Part shown: one piece after another, positions 43,648 through 52,917 of the stretch
Layout: every line of letters begins with the position of its first letter
How positions within the stretch are numbered: the first letter of the stretch is position 1
Assembly (NCBI RefSeq): GCF_011742145.1
Contig: NZ_JAAQQU010000104.1
Coordinates: forward strand, 453,938-517,937
Reading direction: 5' to 3'
Origin: Flavobacterium sp. J49
Lineage (GTDB): Bacteria; Bacteroidota; Bacteroidia; Flavobacteriales; Flavobacteriaceae
DNA: 64,000 bases
Made by a program: the position numbers and the translations under genes
Notes under the pieces: model-generated
Told to the model about the DNA's origin: nothing
The model's input: only the letters and a program-made list of their open reading frames with translations
Database searches by the model: none

Positions 43648-44007
43648 ATGGCACAACACAACGAACTAGGAAAATTTGGAGAAGAATTGGCAGTGGCATT
43701 TCTGCAAAAGAATGGTTATACTATTTTAGAAACCAATTGGACTTTTCAAAAAGCCGAAATTGACATCATTGCCCAAAAAGAGAGCATTGTAGCGATTGTT
43801 GAGGTGAAAACCCGTTCGAGTATTGAGTTTGGTCTGCCACAAGATTTTGTAAAGCCTAAGAAAATCCAACTCTTGGTAAAAGCCGTAAATGAATATGTCA
43901 TTTCAAACGATTTGGATGTCGAGATCAGATTTGACATAATTGCCATTCATAAACAAGAAAATAATTATAAAATTGAGCACATAGAAGATGCTTTCTATTA
44001 TTTTTGA
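43648..44007 (+). CDS. yraN: YraN/UPF0102-family nuclease-fold protein
   Basis: 119 residues of the endonuclease-like UPF0102 family, function not settled. Family motifs: GKFGEELAVAFLQKNGYTIL, AEIDIIAQKESIVAIVEVKT (the D-x(n)-E-x-K nuclease core), and RFDIIAIHKQ. It is typical in length and has no signal peptide. ATG at 43648, 14 bases after the hairpin repeat. Confidence 0.92.
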   Translation: MAQHNELGKFGEELAVAFLQKNGYTILETNWTFQKAEIDIIAQKESIVAIVEVKTRSSIEFGLPQDFVKPKKIQLLVKAVNEYVISNDLDVEIRFDIIAIHKQENNYKIEHIEDAFYYF

Positions 44008-44099
44008 AAAAAGAAATTCTTAAAACATTAAAGATTAAGTAATTATTAATTGAATTTCGATAACTTTAGCCCCATAAAAAATTAACAACTCCGAATAAC

Positions 44100-46274
44100 A
44101 TGAAGAAAGTTCTACTTTTAGTGGTTTTTTTAATAGCGACCTCAGTTGGTGCACAAAATAAAATAGCGCAAGAAATAGGCAAAATGCAAAAATTAAACGC
44201 CGATTTTAAACCCGTTTCTGTGCTTTCACCTATACAAAATACAGCCAATAACGAAGTGAATAAAGCAGTCGATGAAGCTACTTTGGCAACATTGGACATA
44301 ACCAAAGTGAATGAAATTGTAACCAATCAGTATGGAACGATTGAGTTAACCATTCCATACCAAGGACAACAAATTTCGATTTTACTGTATAAGGTTAACC
44401 CTTTTGCAGAAGGTTTTCATGTGGACACAGACAAAGGAAAAAATTTCCCTTACCAAACCGGAGTACACTACAGAGGTATAATCAATGGGGATACTAACTC
44501 GGTGTCTTCTTTTAACTTTTTTAACGGAGAGTTTAACGGTATTTTTTCGAACCCGGAATTCGGAAATGTGGTTGTCGGAAAATTAGATAAAGCCAATAAT
44601 CAAACGGATTACATTGTATACTCTGACGCTAAAATGAAAATAACCAACGATTGGGATTGTCATGTTAAAGAAGATGGGTTTGAGTCTACGGAGGCCAGTA
44701 CAACAGCCAGAGACGGGAATACCGTGAAGTGTGTCACGTTTTATTTTGAAGTCGATTATACTTTATATGTACAAAACGGCAGCAACATAACCACCACAAC
44801 CAATTGGATGACTTCTGTTTATAATAATGTTCAAACTTTATTTAACAATGACGGAATCACCACCGCTTTGAAATCCATTTTTGTATGGACAACAATTGAT
44901 CCTTACAGCTCCATGCCTTCAGGGTCAACTTCCGGAGATTATTTGGGCACTTTTGCACAAAACAGACCGGTTTTCAATGGCGATGTTGGTATGTTGGTTG
45001 GAATTGATCCGGGTGGATTAGGTGGCGTTGCTTATTTAAATTCGGTTTGTGGGCAATCAAATTATGCCTATTCTGATGTAAATTTCAGCTTTGCTACAGT
45101 ACCCACTTATTCTTGGACAGTACAAGTAATAACCCACGAATTTGGTCATTCTTTAGGCTCACCTCATACACACGGATGTTATTGGAACGGAAATAATACC
45201 GCCATTGACGGTTGCGGACAACAAGCCGGCTACTCTGAAGGAAATTGTGCTCAAGGCCCAATTCCAACAAGCACCGTAAAAGGAACCATTATGAGTTATT
45301 GTCATTTGGTTTCAGGAGTTGGAATCAGTTTTGCCAACGGTTTCGGGCCACAACCGGCCACTTTAATCACCAATACCGTTAACGGAAAAAGTTGCTTAAG
45401 TTCAGACTGTATCAATACTTGTATTAATACCGTGGCTGAAGTTTTTGTCAATAATGTTTCAGAAACATCAGCGGTTATCACTTGGAACGATTTGAATACA
45501 AGTCAAACATCGTGGCAAATTTCAGTTACTTTAATTGGTGCTCCGTCTTCTTGGCAAACAGTGAATACCAATAGTTACACGGTTAGTAATTTGGCACCGA
45601 ACACTTATTATGATTTCAGAATCAGACCTATTTGTACCGGAATTACGCCTGTTTTTGAAAGAACAATTTTTGCTACAGCCGGAAATTATTGCGGTGGGAT
45701 GCTATTTACAGATTCCGGTGGGCAATTTAATGAACATTCTAATATGGAATCGTTTACCAGAACAATGATTCCCAATCAGCCCAACCAGATGTTAAGAGCG
45801 GTTTTCAGCGCCTTCGAATTAGAGTTAGATTATGATTATTTATACATTTACGACGGACCAAGTGAGGCTTATCCCGAATTTTTTCCGGGCGGTTATACCG
45901 GGACTAATTCCCCGGGAACCATTACTTCATCTGCTCCTGATGGTTCTTTGACCTTTAAGTTTTTCTCTGATCAATACATTACTGCTCCGGGTTGGGTTGC
46001 CAATATTTCTTGTTTGCAATCATTAAGCACGGGAGAAAACAACTATATTGATTACTCTTATTATCCTAATCCGACTACCGGAAATATTACCATCAATTCT
46101 AAAGATCCAATATCAGAAGTTACCGTTTACAATGTGCAAGGGCAATTGTTATTCAGTCAAAAAATGAATGAAATGACCACCAATATTGATATGTCCTCTT
46201 TTGCCGGCGGAACTTATTTCTTTAAATTGAAAATCAATGGTGTGGAAGCCAACTTTAAAGTTTTGAAAATGTAA
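44100..46274 (+). CDS. Secreted metalloprotease (M12B/reprolysin-like) with Fn3, CUB-like and T9SS domains
   Basis: 724 residues, extracellular zinc endopeptidase. Signal peptide at 1-18. A propeptide-like N-terminal region precedes the catalytic domain with HEFGHSLGSPHTHGC (H346, E347, H350, H356) and the Met-turn GTIMSYCH (about 395-402). Then an Fn3 domain (about 445-525: VFVNNVSETSAVITWNDLNT), a CUB-like domain (about 530-640: DYDYLYIYDGPS) and a T9SS type A sorting domain (about 655-724: YYPNPTTGNITIN ... FKVLKM). ATG at 44100. Single gene with a shared terminator behind it. Together with the S8 protease it gives two T9SS proteases in one window. Confidence 0.93.
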   Translation: MKKVLLLVVFLIATSVGAQNKIAQEIGKMQKLNADFKPVSVLSPIQNTANNEVNKAVDEATLATLDITKVNEIVTNQYGTIELTIPYQGQQISILLYKVNPFAEGFHVDTDKGKNFPYQTGVHYRGIINGDTNSVSSFNFFNGEFNGIFSNPEFGNVVVGKLDKANNQTDYIVYSDAKMKITNDWDCHVKEDGFESTEASTTARDGNTVKCVTFYFEVDYTLYVQNGSNITTTTNWMTSVYNNVQTLFNNDGITTALKSIFVWTTIDPYSSMPSGSTSGDYLGTFAQNRPVFNGDVGMLVGIDPGGLGGVAYLNSVCGQSNYAYSDVNFSFATVPTYSWTVQVITHEFGHSLGSPHTHGCYWNGNNTAIDGCGQQAGYSEGNCAQGPIPTSTVKGTIMSYCHLVSGVGISFANGFGPQPATLITNTVNGKSCLSSDCINTCINTVAEVFVNNVSETSAVITWNDLNTSQTSWQISVTLIGAPSSWQTVNTNSYTVSNLAPNTYYDFRIRPICTGITPVFERTIFATAGNYCGGMLFTDSGGQFNEHSNMESFTRTMIPNQPNQMLRAVFSAFELELDYDYLYIYDGPSEAYPEFFPGGYTGTNSPGTITSSAPDGSLTFKFFSDQYITAPGWVANISCLQSLSTGENNYIDYSYYPNPTTGNITINSKDPISEVTVYNVQGQLLFSQKMNEMTTNIDMSSFAGGTYFFKLKINGVEANFKVLKM

Positions 46275-46290
46275 TGATTGCAATTATATA

Positions 46291-46324
46291 AATGAAAAGC
46301 CACTCAATTCGAGTGGCTTTTTTT
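46291..46324. terminator. Bidirectional intrinsic terminator
   Basis: AAAAGCCACTC, loop AATTC, GAGTGGCTTTTTTT. It ends the metalloprotease gene and, on the other strand, mfd, whose stop codon overlaps the T-run. Confidence 0.87.
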
Positions 46325-49300
46325 ATTTCTTCATCAGTTCCATAAACTCTAAAGCGCGGGAAATGGATTTTACGTTTTCGAACGTGAGAAGCAGTCGCAA
46401 GCCATTTTTGGTTTCTTTCTCTTTCATTTTACAGAGGTTCCCGTGTTGTTGCACAAATTGTAACATGTGTCGGAATTGCTTTGAATTGTAATATTCCGAT
46501 TGTTGGTCGGAGACAAAATAGCCAATCAGTTTGCCTTGTTTCATTACTATTTTTTCAATACCAACCTGAGTTGCAATCCATTTGATGCGGATGCTGTTTA
46601 ACAGTGCTTTGGCCTCTTTTGGCAAGGGTCCGAAACGATCAATCAGTTTGTTTTCATAAGCCAATAAACCGGCTTCGTCTTTAATGGTGCCCAATTCATT
46701 ATACAAATTCAAACGTTCCGAAATGTTGTTGATGTATTCATCCGGGAAGAGCAATTCGAAATCGGTATCGATTTGTAAATCTTTGACGTATTCTTTATTC
46801 TCGTCTTCAATGCCATCGTCATACAGGTCTTTGAATTCGTTTTCTTTCAACTCTTCAATGGCTTCGTTCATGATTTTTTGGTAGGTTTCAAAACCAATTT
46901 CATTAATGAAACCACTTTGTTCGCCACCCAATAAATCTCCGGCACCGCGAATCTCTAAATCTTTCATCGCAATATTAAATCCGCTTCCCAATTCGCTGAA
47001 TTGTTCCAACGCCTGAATGCGTTTGCGAGCATCATCGGTCATCGCTGAATAGGGCGGACAAATAAAATAACAGAACGCTTTCTTATTACTGCGTCCAACT
47101 CTTCCGCGCATTTGATGCAAATCAGACAACCCAAAATTATTGGCATTGTTGATGAAAATCGTATTGGCATTCGGCACATCCAAACCGCTTTCGATGATGG
47201 TGGTGGCAACTAAAACGTCAAAATCACCATTCATAAAACCGAGCATTAGTTCTTCCAACTTCGTACCTTCCATTTGACCGTGACCAATGCCTACGCGAGC
47301 ATCGGGAACGAGTCGCTGAATCATGCCGGCAATTTCTTTGATATTTTCGATTCGGTTGTTGATGAAAAATACTTGACCGTTTCTTTGAATTTCATACGAA
47401 ATCGCATCGCGAATCAGTTCTTCATTAAAGCCGACGACTTGTGATTCGATTGGATAACGATTCGGTGGCGGTGTTGTGATAACTGATAAATCTCGAGCTG
47501 CCATTAAGGAAAACTGTAAGGTTCTCGGAATCGGCGTTGCGGTTAAGGTTAAGGTATCAACATTGGCTGCAATGGTTTTGAGTTTGTCTTTGACATTGAC
47601 ACCAAACTTTTGTTCTTCGTCTACAATCAACAAACCTAAATCTTTGAACTGTACATTTTTATTGACCAATTGATGCGTTCCAATGATAATGTCCAATTTA
47701 CCGGAAGCCAATTCTTCCAAGGTTTGGGCTTTTTGTTTGGCGGTTCTGAAACGGTTTAAATAACCGACTTTTACAGGCATATCCTTCAAGCGTTCGCTAA
47801 ACGTTCGGTAATGTTGGTAAGCCAAAATGGTTGTTGGTACCAAAACCGCGACTTGCTTACTATTGTCAACCGCTTTGAAAGCCGCACGAATAGCGACTTC
47901 CGTTTTCCCGAAACCTACGTCACCACAAACCAATCGGTCCATCGGGCGGTCTTTTTCCATATCGGCTTTGACGTCTTGCGTAGCTGTGATTTGGTCGGGC
48001 GTGTCTTCGTAAATAAAGGAACTTTCCAGTTCTTTTTGCAAATAACTATCCGGTGCAAATTGGAATCCTTTTTCCAATCTTCGCTTGGCGTATAATTGAA
48101 TTAAGTTGAAAGCAATATGCTTGACACGTGCTTTGGTTTTTTGTTTTAAAACTTTCCAAGCATTTGAACCCAATTTGTAAATCTTTGGTGGTGTGCCGTC
48201 TTTACCATTGTATTTGGAAATTTTATGTAGCGAATGAATGCTAACGTACACAATGTCGTTATCGGCATAAACGAGTTTAATCGCTTCTTGCGTTTTGCCT
48301 TCGACTTGAATTTTTTGTAAGCCGCCAAACTTCCCGATACCGTGATCGATGTGTGTTACATAATCACCAACGGATAAAGAATTCAATTCTTTCAACGTCA
48401 GTGTTTGCTTTTTAGAATAGCCGTTTTTGATGTTGAATTTGTGGTAACGCTCAAAAATTTGATGGTCGGTGTAGCAGGCAATTTGGTTTTCTTCGTCGAT
48501 GAAGCCTTGGTACAAAGACGACACAATAGTATGGTATTGCTTGCGAATATTCTCGTGGTTTTCTTCGTCTAAACTTTCAAAAATATCGTGAAAGCGATTC
48601 GCCTGACCTTCATTGGCACAATACAAATAATTGGTGTAGCCGTTGAAATGATTGTCGCTCAAATTGTTCAACAACAAATCAAATTGCTTGTTGAAGGATG
48701 GCTGAGGTTGTATGTGAAACTCGAAAGTTTTGGTTGTTTTGAATAAAGGTTTGTTAGACAATTCTATAATCGAAAAATCCAAAGCTTTGCGCAAAAATCC
48801 TTCTTGGTTTAAGAACAAATGTTCCGGTGCAGCGTGCTTGACGTCTTTTGATAGTTTGTCAAATGTTTCAATGGCTTTGCCAAAAAGTTTGTCGAGTTGT
48901 GCAGTCAAAAACTCGGTATTTTCAATACACAAAACGGTTTTATCGCTGATGTAATCGAGGAAACTTTCGCGGTTTTCTTTGATGAATTTGTTCTCGAGAT
49001 TTGGGATGATGGTAATTTTGGTTTGCTTTTCTACCGACAATTGGGTTTCCACATCAAAGGTTCGAATACTGTCGACTTCATTGCCAAAAAATTCAATACG
49101 ATACGGATTGTCATTGGAAAATGAAAACACATCCAAGATTCCGCCACGAACAGAAAACTCGCCGGGTTCGGTAATAAAATCTACTCTTTTGAATTCGTAT
49201 TCAAATAAGACTTCGTTGATAAAATCGATGGAAACAGTATCGCCAACCGCAACTTTTAACGTGTTTTTGTCTAATTCTTTTCGCGTCACTACTTTTTCAA

Positions 49301-49685
49301 AAAGGGCTTCGGGATACGTGACAATAACGGCCGGTTTTTTACGGGAATTGATTCGGTTTAAGACTTCGGAACGCAATAAAACATTAGCGTTATCGGTTTC
49401 TTCTATTTGGTACGGACGCCGATACGAGCTTGGGTAAAACAATACATCATTGGCGCCAATCATTTGTTCCAAATCGTTTAAATAATAGGCGGCTTCTTCT
49501 TTTTCATTCAGGATGAGTAAAAAAGGTTTTTCACTTTTCTTAAAAACTGCTTGAAATACAAATGACAGCGACGAACCCAAAAGTCCTTTTAACTGAATTT
49601 TAGTCAAAGGATTTTCGAGACTCTCAGCGATTTGTTTGACTTTCGCCGAGTGAAAATAACTGTGGTATAAAGAGTTTTGGCTCAA
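46323..49685 (-). CDS. mfd: Transcription-repair coupling factor Mfd
   Basis: Removes RNA polymerase stalled at DNA lesions and recruits UvrA. 1120 residues. N-terminal UvrB-homology region (about 20-320: EETDNANVLLRSEVLNRI, FSVRGGILDVFSFSNDNPYR), CarD/RID domain (about 445-515: GDYVTHIDHGIGKFGGLQKI), SF2 helicase with GDVGFGKTEVAIRAAFKA, DEEQKFG, TLTATPIPRTL, QMRGRVGRSNKKAFCYF, and a C-terminal TRCF domain (about 960-1060). The only plausible start is TTG at 49685, because an in-frame stop is two codons upstream. The small gene before it ends 3 bases away, so they are co-transcribed. Confidence 0.96.
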   Translation of the reverse strand: MSQNSLYHSYFHSAKVKQIAESLENPLTKIQLKGLLGSSLSFVFQAVFKKSEKPFLLILNEKEEAAYYLNDLEQMIGANDVLFYPSSYRRPYQIEETDNANVLLRSEVLNRINSRKKPAVIVTYPEALFEKVVTRKELDKNTLKVAVGDTVSIDFINEVLFEYEFKRVDFITEPGEFSVRGGILDVFSFSNDNPYRIEFFGNEVDSIRTFDVETQLSVEKQTKITIIPNLENKFIKENRESFLDYISDKTVLCIENTEFLTAQLDKLFGKAIETFDKLSKDVKHAAPEHLFLNQEGFLRKALDFSIIELSNKPLFKTTKTFEFHIQPQPSFNKQFDLLLNNLSDNHFNGYTNYLYCANEGQANRFHDIFESLDEENHENIRKQYHTIVSSLYQGFIDEENQIACYTDHQIFERYHKFNIKNGYSKKQTLTLKELNSLSVGDYVTHIDHGIGKFGGLQKIQVEGKTQEAIKLVYADNDIVYVSIHSLHKISKYNGKDGTPPKIYKLGSNAWKVLKQKTKARVKHIAFNLIQLYAKRRLEKGFQFAPDSYLQKELESSFIYEDTPDQITATQDVKADMEKDRPMDRLVCGDVGFGKTEVAIRAAFKAVDNSKQVAVLVPTTILAYQHYRTFSERLKDMPVKVGYLNRFRTAKQKAQTLEELASGKLDIIIGTHQLVNKNVQFKDLGLLIVDEEQKFGVNVKDKLKTIAANVDTLTLTATPIPRTLQFSLMAARDLSVITTPPPNRYPIESQVVGFNEELIRDAISYEIQRNGQVFFINNRIENIKEIAGMIQRLVPDARVGIGHGQMEGTKLEELMLGFMNGDFDVLVATTIIESGLDVPNANTIFINNANNFGLSDLHQMRGRVGRSNKKAFCYFICPPYSAMTDDARKRIQALEQFSELGSGFNIAMKDLEIRGAGDLLGGEQSGFINEIGFETYQKIMNEAIEELKENEFKDLYDDGIEDENKEYVKDLQIDTDFELLFPDEYINNISERLNLYNELGTIKDEAGLLAYENKLIDRFGPLPKEAKALLNSIRIKWIATQVGIEKIVMKQGKLIGYFVSDQQSEYYNSKQFRHMLQFVQQHGNLCKMKEKETKNGLRLLLTFENVKSISRALEFMELMKK

Positions 49686-49688
49686 AGC

Positions 49689-50312
49689 TTACTTAACGGA
49701 ATTTAGTACTTTAGGTTTGGATGGAATAGCACGCGTGGTGTCCAACATGCGCAACATGTCGTTTTCGCCTTCTTCAATTTTGATGTTGCTTTTACGGGTA
49801 ATTTCATCGAGTTGGAACTGTAAAGAAGCCACTTCGGCGTTGATTTCCTGTACCAACTTTACAATTTGTGAATCGGGAATCTGTTGCAAATTGATATAAA
49901 GATTGATGGCGTTGATTTTGGTGTTTATCGCAGCAATTCTGCTTTTTACTTCGGGAACAGCAAACTTCCCGGGGATATTGTTGTTTAAATCGGCGGCTTT
50001 TTTAGAAAGGGTTCTCGCTTTTTGTTTGAAAGCACCAATGCTACTTTTGGGCTTTTGACCTAATTCATTTAAAAATAGGCGCCATTCTGTCCAGTTGTTG
50101 GTCAATGAACCGGCCGTTAGATTGACCGGACGACTATTGAAGTTCCAACCTTTACTGATGTTATTAAAAATCACTTCTTGCTTTTTGGCTTCTTTCTGCT
50201 GTTCTAAGATGCGAATTTTTGGGTCTTCCTGACAGGACACGAGCATCAGTGAACTGGCGAAGCAAACCAGACACAGCAGCATTAAAACCAAAGCATAAAA
50301 ACGTATCTTCAT
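49689..50312 (-). CDS. Lipoprotein of unknown function upstream of mfd
   Basis: 207 residues from the ATG at 50312 (a TTG 3 codons upstream is rejected). The lipoprotein signal MKIRFYALVLMLLCLVCF continues to a lipobox in LMLVSCQEDP. The mature protein is helical, with several charged helices (DPKIRILEQQKEAKKQEVIF, ALNKKAADLNN-like region, KVVQEINAEVASLQFQLDEI), and could form coiled coils. No family recognised. It precedes mfd with a 3-base gap and so shares its message; a functional link is not implied. Confidence 0.75.
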   Translation of the reverse strand: MKIRFYALVLMLLCLVCFASSLMLVSCQEDPKIRILEQQKEAKKQEVIFNNISKGWNFNSRPVNLTAGSLTNNWTEWRLFLNELGQKPKSSIGAFKQKARTLSKKAADLNNNIPGKFAVPEVKSRIAAINTKINAINLYINLQQIPDSQIVKLVQEINAEVASLQFQLDEITRKSNIKIEEGENDMLRMLDTTRAIPSKPKVLNSVK

Positions 50313-50437
50313 TGAAATCAATTTAAGTCGTAAAGGTACAAAGGTAAAAGGAAACTTCAGAATGAGACACTTAAACGGATTATAATTTTGTTAAAAAAGA
50401 ACGTCTCTTTTAGGTAATGAAACATTTCTTAAAACTG

Positions 50438-50445
50438 TATCTTTG
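50438..50445 (+). promoter_or_regulatory. Possible -7 element (TATCTTTG) of the threonine dehydrogenase-like gene
   Basis: Exact TANNTTTG match 58 bases before the ATG, in the 182-base spacer that separates the two divergent transcripts. No clear -33 TTG at standard spacing. Confidence 0.35.
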
Positions 50446-50503
50446 CAGGACACTCGAACATAGCAACGGCATGGAACGAAGTGGAATAAAACACACAAAC
50501 TAA

Positions 50504-51442
50504 ATGAGTACAAAAATTCTAATTATTGGCGCTTGCGGACAAATCGGAACCGAGCTGACCAAAAAACTAAGAAGCATTTACGGCGTTGATAATGTAGTGG
50601 CTTCCGACATCCGAAAGTTGAATATTGATATTGTTAACGAAGGTATTTTTGAAGTAGTCAATGCTTTAGATTACAATCAGATTGAGCATTTAATCGAACA
50701 GTACCAAATCACCGATGTGTATTTGATGGCCGCATTGCTTTCCGCTACGGCTGAAAAGAATCCTGCTTTTGCCTGGGATTTGAATATGAACTCTTTGTTC
50801 CATGTATTAAATTTGGCGAAAGCCGGCAAAATCAAAAAGATATTCTGGCCTTCGAGTATAGCCGTTTTCGGGCCTACAACCCCAAGAATCAATACGCCGC
50901 AATACACCATTATGGAACCGACAACCGTGTACGGAATCAGCAAACAAACGGGTGAAAGATGGTGTGAATATTACCATAACATTTACGGTGTAGACGTGCG
51001 AAGCATTCGTTATCCGGGGTTAATCAGTTGGTCGACCGAACCGGGTGGCGGCACGACTGATTATGCAGTAGACATTTACCACAAAGCCTTGAAAGACGGA
51101 AAATACGAGTGTTTCCTTTCAGAAGATACGGCTTTGCCGATGATGTATATGGATGATGCGATTAGAGCGACGGTAGAAATTATGCAAGCGCCGAGTGAGA
51201 GTATTAAAATCCGTTCTTCGTATAACTTGGCCGGAGTAAGTTTTACCCCGTCAGCAATCGCTGCCGAAATCAAAAAACACATTCCCGATTTTACCATTTC
51301 TTATCAACCCGATTTCCGTCAGAAGATTGCTGACAGTTGGCCGGCCTCGATAGATGACAGTGCGGCGCAAAAAGACTGGAATTGGAAGCACAAATTCGAC
51401 TTGGCTTCTATGACAGTTGAGATGCTGGAAAATCTTAAATAA
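50504..51442 (+). CDS. NAD-dependent epimerase-type L-threonine 3-dehydrogenase
   Basis: 312 residues, extended short-chain dehydrogenase. ILIIGACGQIGTELTKKLRS (about 5-24) is the NAD-binding glycine motif, the catalytic pair is YGISKQTGERW (Y and K, about 145-155), and KIFWPSSIAVFGP holds the Ser. The length and the sequence VVASDIRKLN fit the UDP-galactose-epimerase-like L-threonine dehydrogenases that feed glycine/acetyl-CoA formation in Bacteroidota. No glyA or kbl partner is adjacent, so the threonine role is inferred from family memory. ATG at 50504, own terminator. Confidence 0.83.
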   Translation: MSTKILIIGACGQIGTELTKKLRSIYGVDNVVASDIRKLNIDIVNEGIFEVVNALDYNQIEHLIEQYQITDVYLMAALLSATAEKNPAFAWDLNMNSLFHVLNLAKAGKIKKIFWPSSIAVFGPTTPRINTPQYTIMEPTTVYGISKQTGERWCEYYHNIYGVDVRSIRYPGLISWSTEPGGGTTDYAVDIYHKALKDGKYECFLSEDTALPMMYMDDAIRATVEIMQAPSESIKIRSSYNLAGVSFTPSAIAAEIKKHIPDFTISYQPDFRQKIADSWPASIDDSAAQKDWNWKHKFDLASMTVEMLENLK

Positions 51443-51443
51443 T

Positions 51444-51476
51444 AAAAAAACGCTACTCAAAAAGTAGCGTTTTTTC
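51444..51476. terminator. Bidirectional intrinsic terminator
   Basis: AAAACGCTACT, loop CAAAA, AGTAGCGTTTTTT. Between the epimerase gene and the convergent globin-like lipoprotein gene. Confidence 0.87.
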
Positions 51477-51494
51477 TTTAAAGGCAATCCATTA

Positions 51495-52079
51495 TTATTG
51501 AACAATCGGATCTCTTAGTGATTCTAATACCGCTACAATATCGGCATACAATTGTGTATTGGCTGCTACTCCGTTTTGATTGGCTGCTGCTCCGACATAG
51601 CCCACAAATTTAGTGTAGTTGGCATCCGAAGAAGTAGTTCCCATTCTTGGGTTCAATGAAGGGTTGTGCGCTGTTACCATATCCAAACCTGAATAGGTGT
51701 TTACCGCGTTGGTTCCTCCGGTGTTGAACGAAAAGAAGTCGGTAAGATTGTCTACCAATATGGCTAAATTGGTAGTGTTTCCGGCACCCACTTCCCCTAA
51801 AATCGGAGCAAAATGCGCGCCCAAATTTCCTGAAGCATTGGCTTGAATGTCGGCCACGATTAAACCTACAGTTGAGTTTACTACTTTGCGGTAACTCAAA
51901 CGACCTTGTTCAATCATTTGACCCGGATTATCGGGGTCGGCAACCATAGTAGTTCCGCCTAATCTTTCATAGATAGAAGGTGTTGCGGGTGGATTTGAAT
52001 CATCGTCACTGCTGCACGAAGTGAAGATCATCGCTCCGAATACTAAAGCACTGAGTGCTAATTTTGAATACTTTTTCAT
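51495..52079 (-). CDS. Lipoprotein resembling a group I truncated haemoglobin
   Basis: 194 residues. Lipoprotein signal peptide MKKYSKLALSALVFGAMIFT with lipobox Cys 22 (FTSCSSDDDSN). The mature part begins SIYERLGGTTMV, the helix-A wording of group I truncated globins (YERLGG). Later blocks also fit: a helix pattern ending HFAPI (89-93), YSGLDMVTAH (129-138), where H138 sits where the proximal haem His is expected, and a final helix LYADIVAVLESLRDPIV. It carries insertions relative to a classical globin, such as MVADPDNPGQMIEQGR. If right, it is a membrane-anchored, exported haem protein. The family may be annotated differently by profile searches. Confidence 0.6.
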   Translation of the reverse strand: MKKYSKLALSALVFGAMIFTSCSSDDDSNPPATPSIYERLGGTTMVADPDNPGQMIEQGRLSYRKVVNSTVGLIVADIQANASGNLGAHFAPILGEVGAGNTTNLAILVDNLTDFFSFNTGGTNAVNTYSGLDMVTAHNPSLNPRMGTTSSDANYTKFVGYVGAAANQNGVAANTQLYADIVAVLESLRDPIVQ

Positions 52080-52097
52080 AATGATATAATTTGAAGA

Positions 52098-52535
52098 TTA
52101 ATTAAAAATTCCTTGGATAAATTTGCTGAACTTGTATTTGAAACTGTCTTTTTTCATTACAGGACAAACTTGTTTAGCGGCCAAACTCGGCGGTAGTAAA
52201 AAGCGTTCGGCTTTATAATTGCCTTTGGTCATTAATTCGTCGTACACTTTTTTGGAGTCGGCAATGGTGTTGTCGTGAAAGTAAACGACCACATTTCTCT
52301 TGACGATGATGTCGCTTTTAACACCCGGAATGCTTTGTAAATTCTTTTTAACAGCAAGTGTGCTAAGGGAATCAAAAGGTTGGTCAAAATCGATGCGGCT
52401 TATTTGAATAGTTGCATTTTCAACCGATCCAACAGGTCTGGCATTGGCAATGTGGTAAACCAAAATACCAAATAACAAGAGTACTATTCCCAGTATACTC
52501 AAGATTACTTTTTTTACGGTTTTGTGAATTGTCAT
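52098..52535 (-). CDS. Membrane-anchored protein of unknown function, partner of the globin-like lipoprotein
   Basis: 145 residues from ATG 52535 (MTIHKTVKKVILSILGIVLL); another ATG at 52562 would add 9 residues. One N-terminal TM helix, then a soluble part with TIQISRIDFDQPFDSLSTLA, SIPGVKSDIIVKRNVVVYFH, NTIADSKKVYDELMTKGNYKAE. The beta-alpha-beta run and the G-V-x-x-x-x-V-x-x-x-x-x-V-x-x pattern recall HMA-like (heavy-metal-associated) folds, but the CxxC motif is missing, with only one Cys (KQVCPVMKK). It lies 18 bases upstream of the globin-like gene on the same strand, so both form an operon. A role with haem or copper is speculation. Confidence 0.65.
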   Translation of the reverse strand: MTIHKTVKKVILSILGIVLLLFGILVYHIANARPVGSVENATIQISRIDFDQPFDSLSTLAVKKNLQSIPGVKSDIIVKRNVVVYFHDNTIADSKKVYDELMTKGNYKAERFLLPPSLAAKQVCPVMKKDSFKYKFSKFIQGIFN

Positions 52536-52637
52536 GGTGAATTGTTTTTGCGTTTCCTTCATTTACGAGCCGAAATGATTTTTGGTTTTTACAAAAGCAA
52601 AAAAAACTGCAATACGGGAAAAGAATTCGGCTAACAA

Positions 52638-52673
52638 TCAAAAAGCGCCACATTGGAAGCGACGCTTTTCTTT
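52638..52673 (-). terminator. Possible intrinsic terminator of the small membrane ORF
   Basis: Minus strand AAAAGCG ... CGCTTTTTG with a 15-base loop. It lies between a 35-residue reading frame and the next operon. The stem is short. Confidence 0.45.
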
Positions 52674-52743
52674 AAACAAAAACAAAACTAACATGGTATT
52701 TATACAGGATGATACCCGGAGCTTAAATACTAAAAGCTGAGTT

Positions 52744-52851
52744 TTATATAGGAGCAAACAGGGCTAGGGAATAAGCCAAAAAAACCAAAAGCAACAAGAA
52801 TATAAAAACTGCTGCGCTAAAAAGCCTATTAATTTTTTTGTTGATATCCAT
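52744..52851 (-). CDS. Possible 35-residue single-TM protein
   Basis: ATG at 52851, product MDINKKINRLFSAAVFIFLL followed by a hydrophobic stretch to ...FAPI. It has a charged N terminus and one TM helix, and a terminator-like hairpin sits behind it on the same strand. The gap around it (52563-52917, 355 bases) is otherwise empty. Short size and chance make this uncertain. Confidence 0.35.
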   Translation of the reverse strand: MDINKKINRLFSAAVFIFLLLLVFLAYSLALFAPI

Positions 52852-52917
52852 AATCAATTGGGTTCTTGTTCTCAATTACGAGAAAAGAATGACTATGGAT
52901 TTACAAGTAGGAGAAAA

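Noticed and set aside
47811..48095. Plus-strand frame opposite mfd
   Set aside because: Shadow frame, no start context and no similarity to a known protein.
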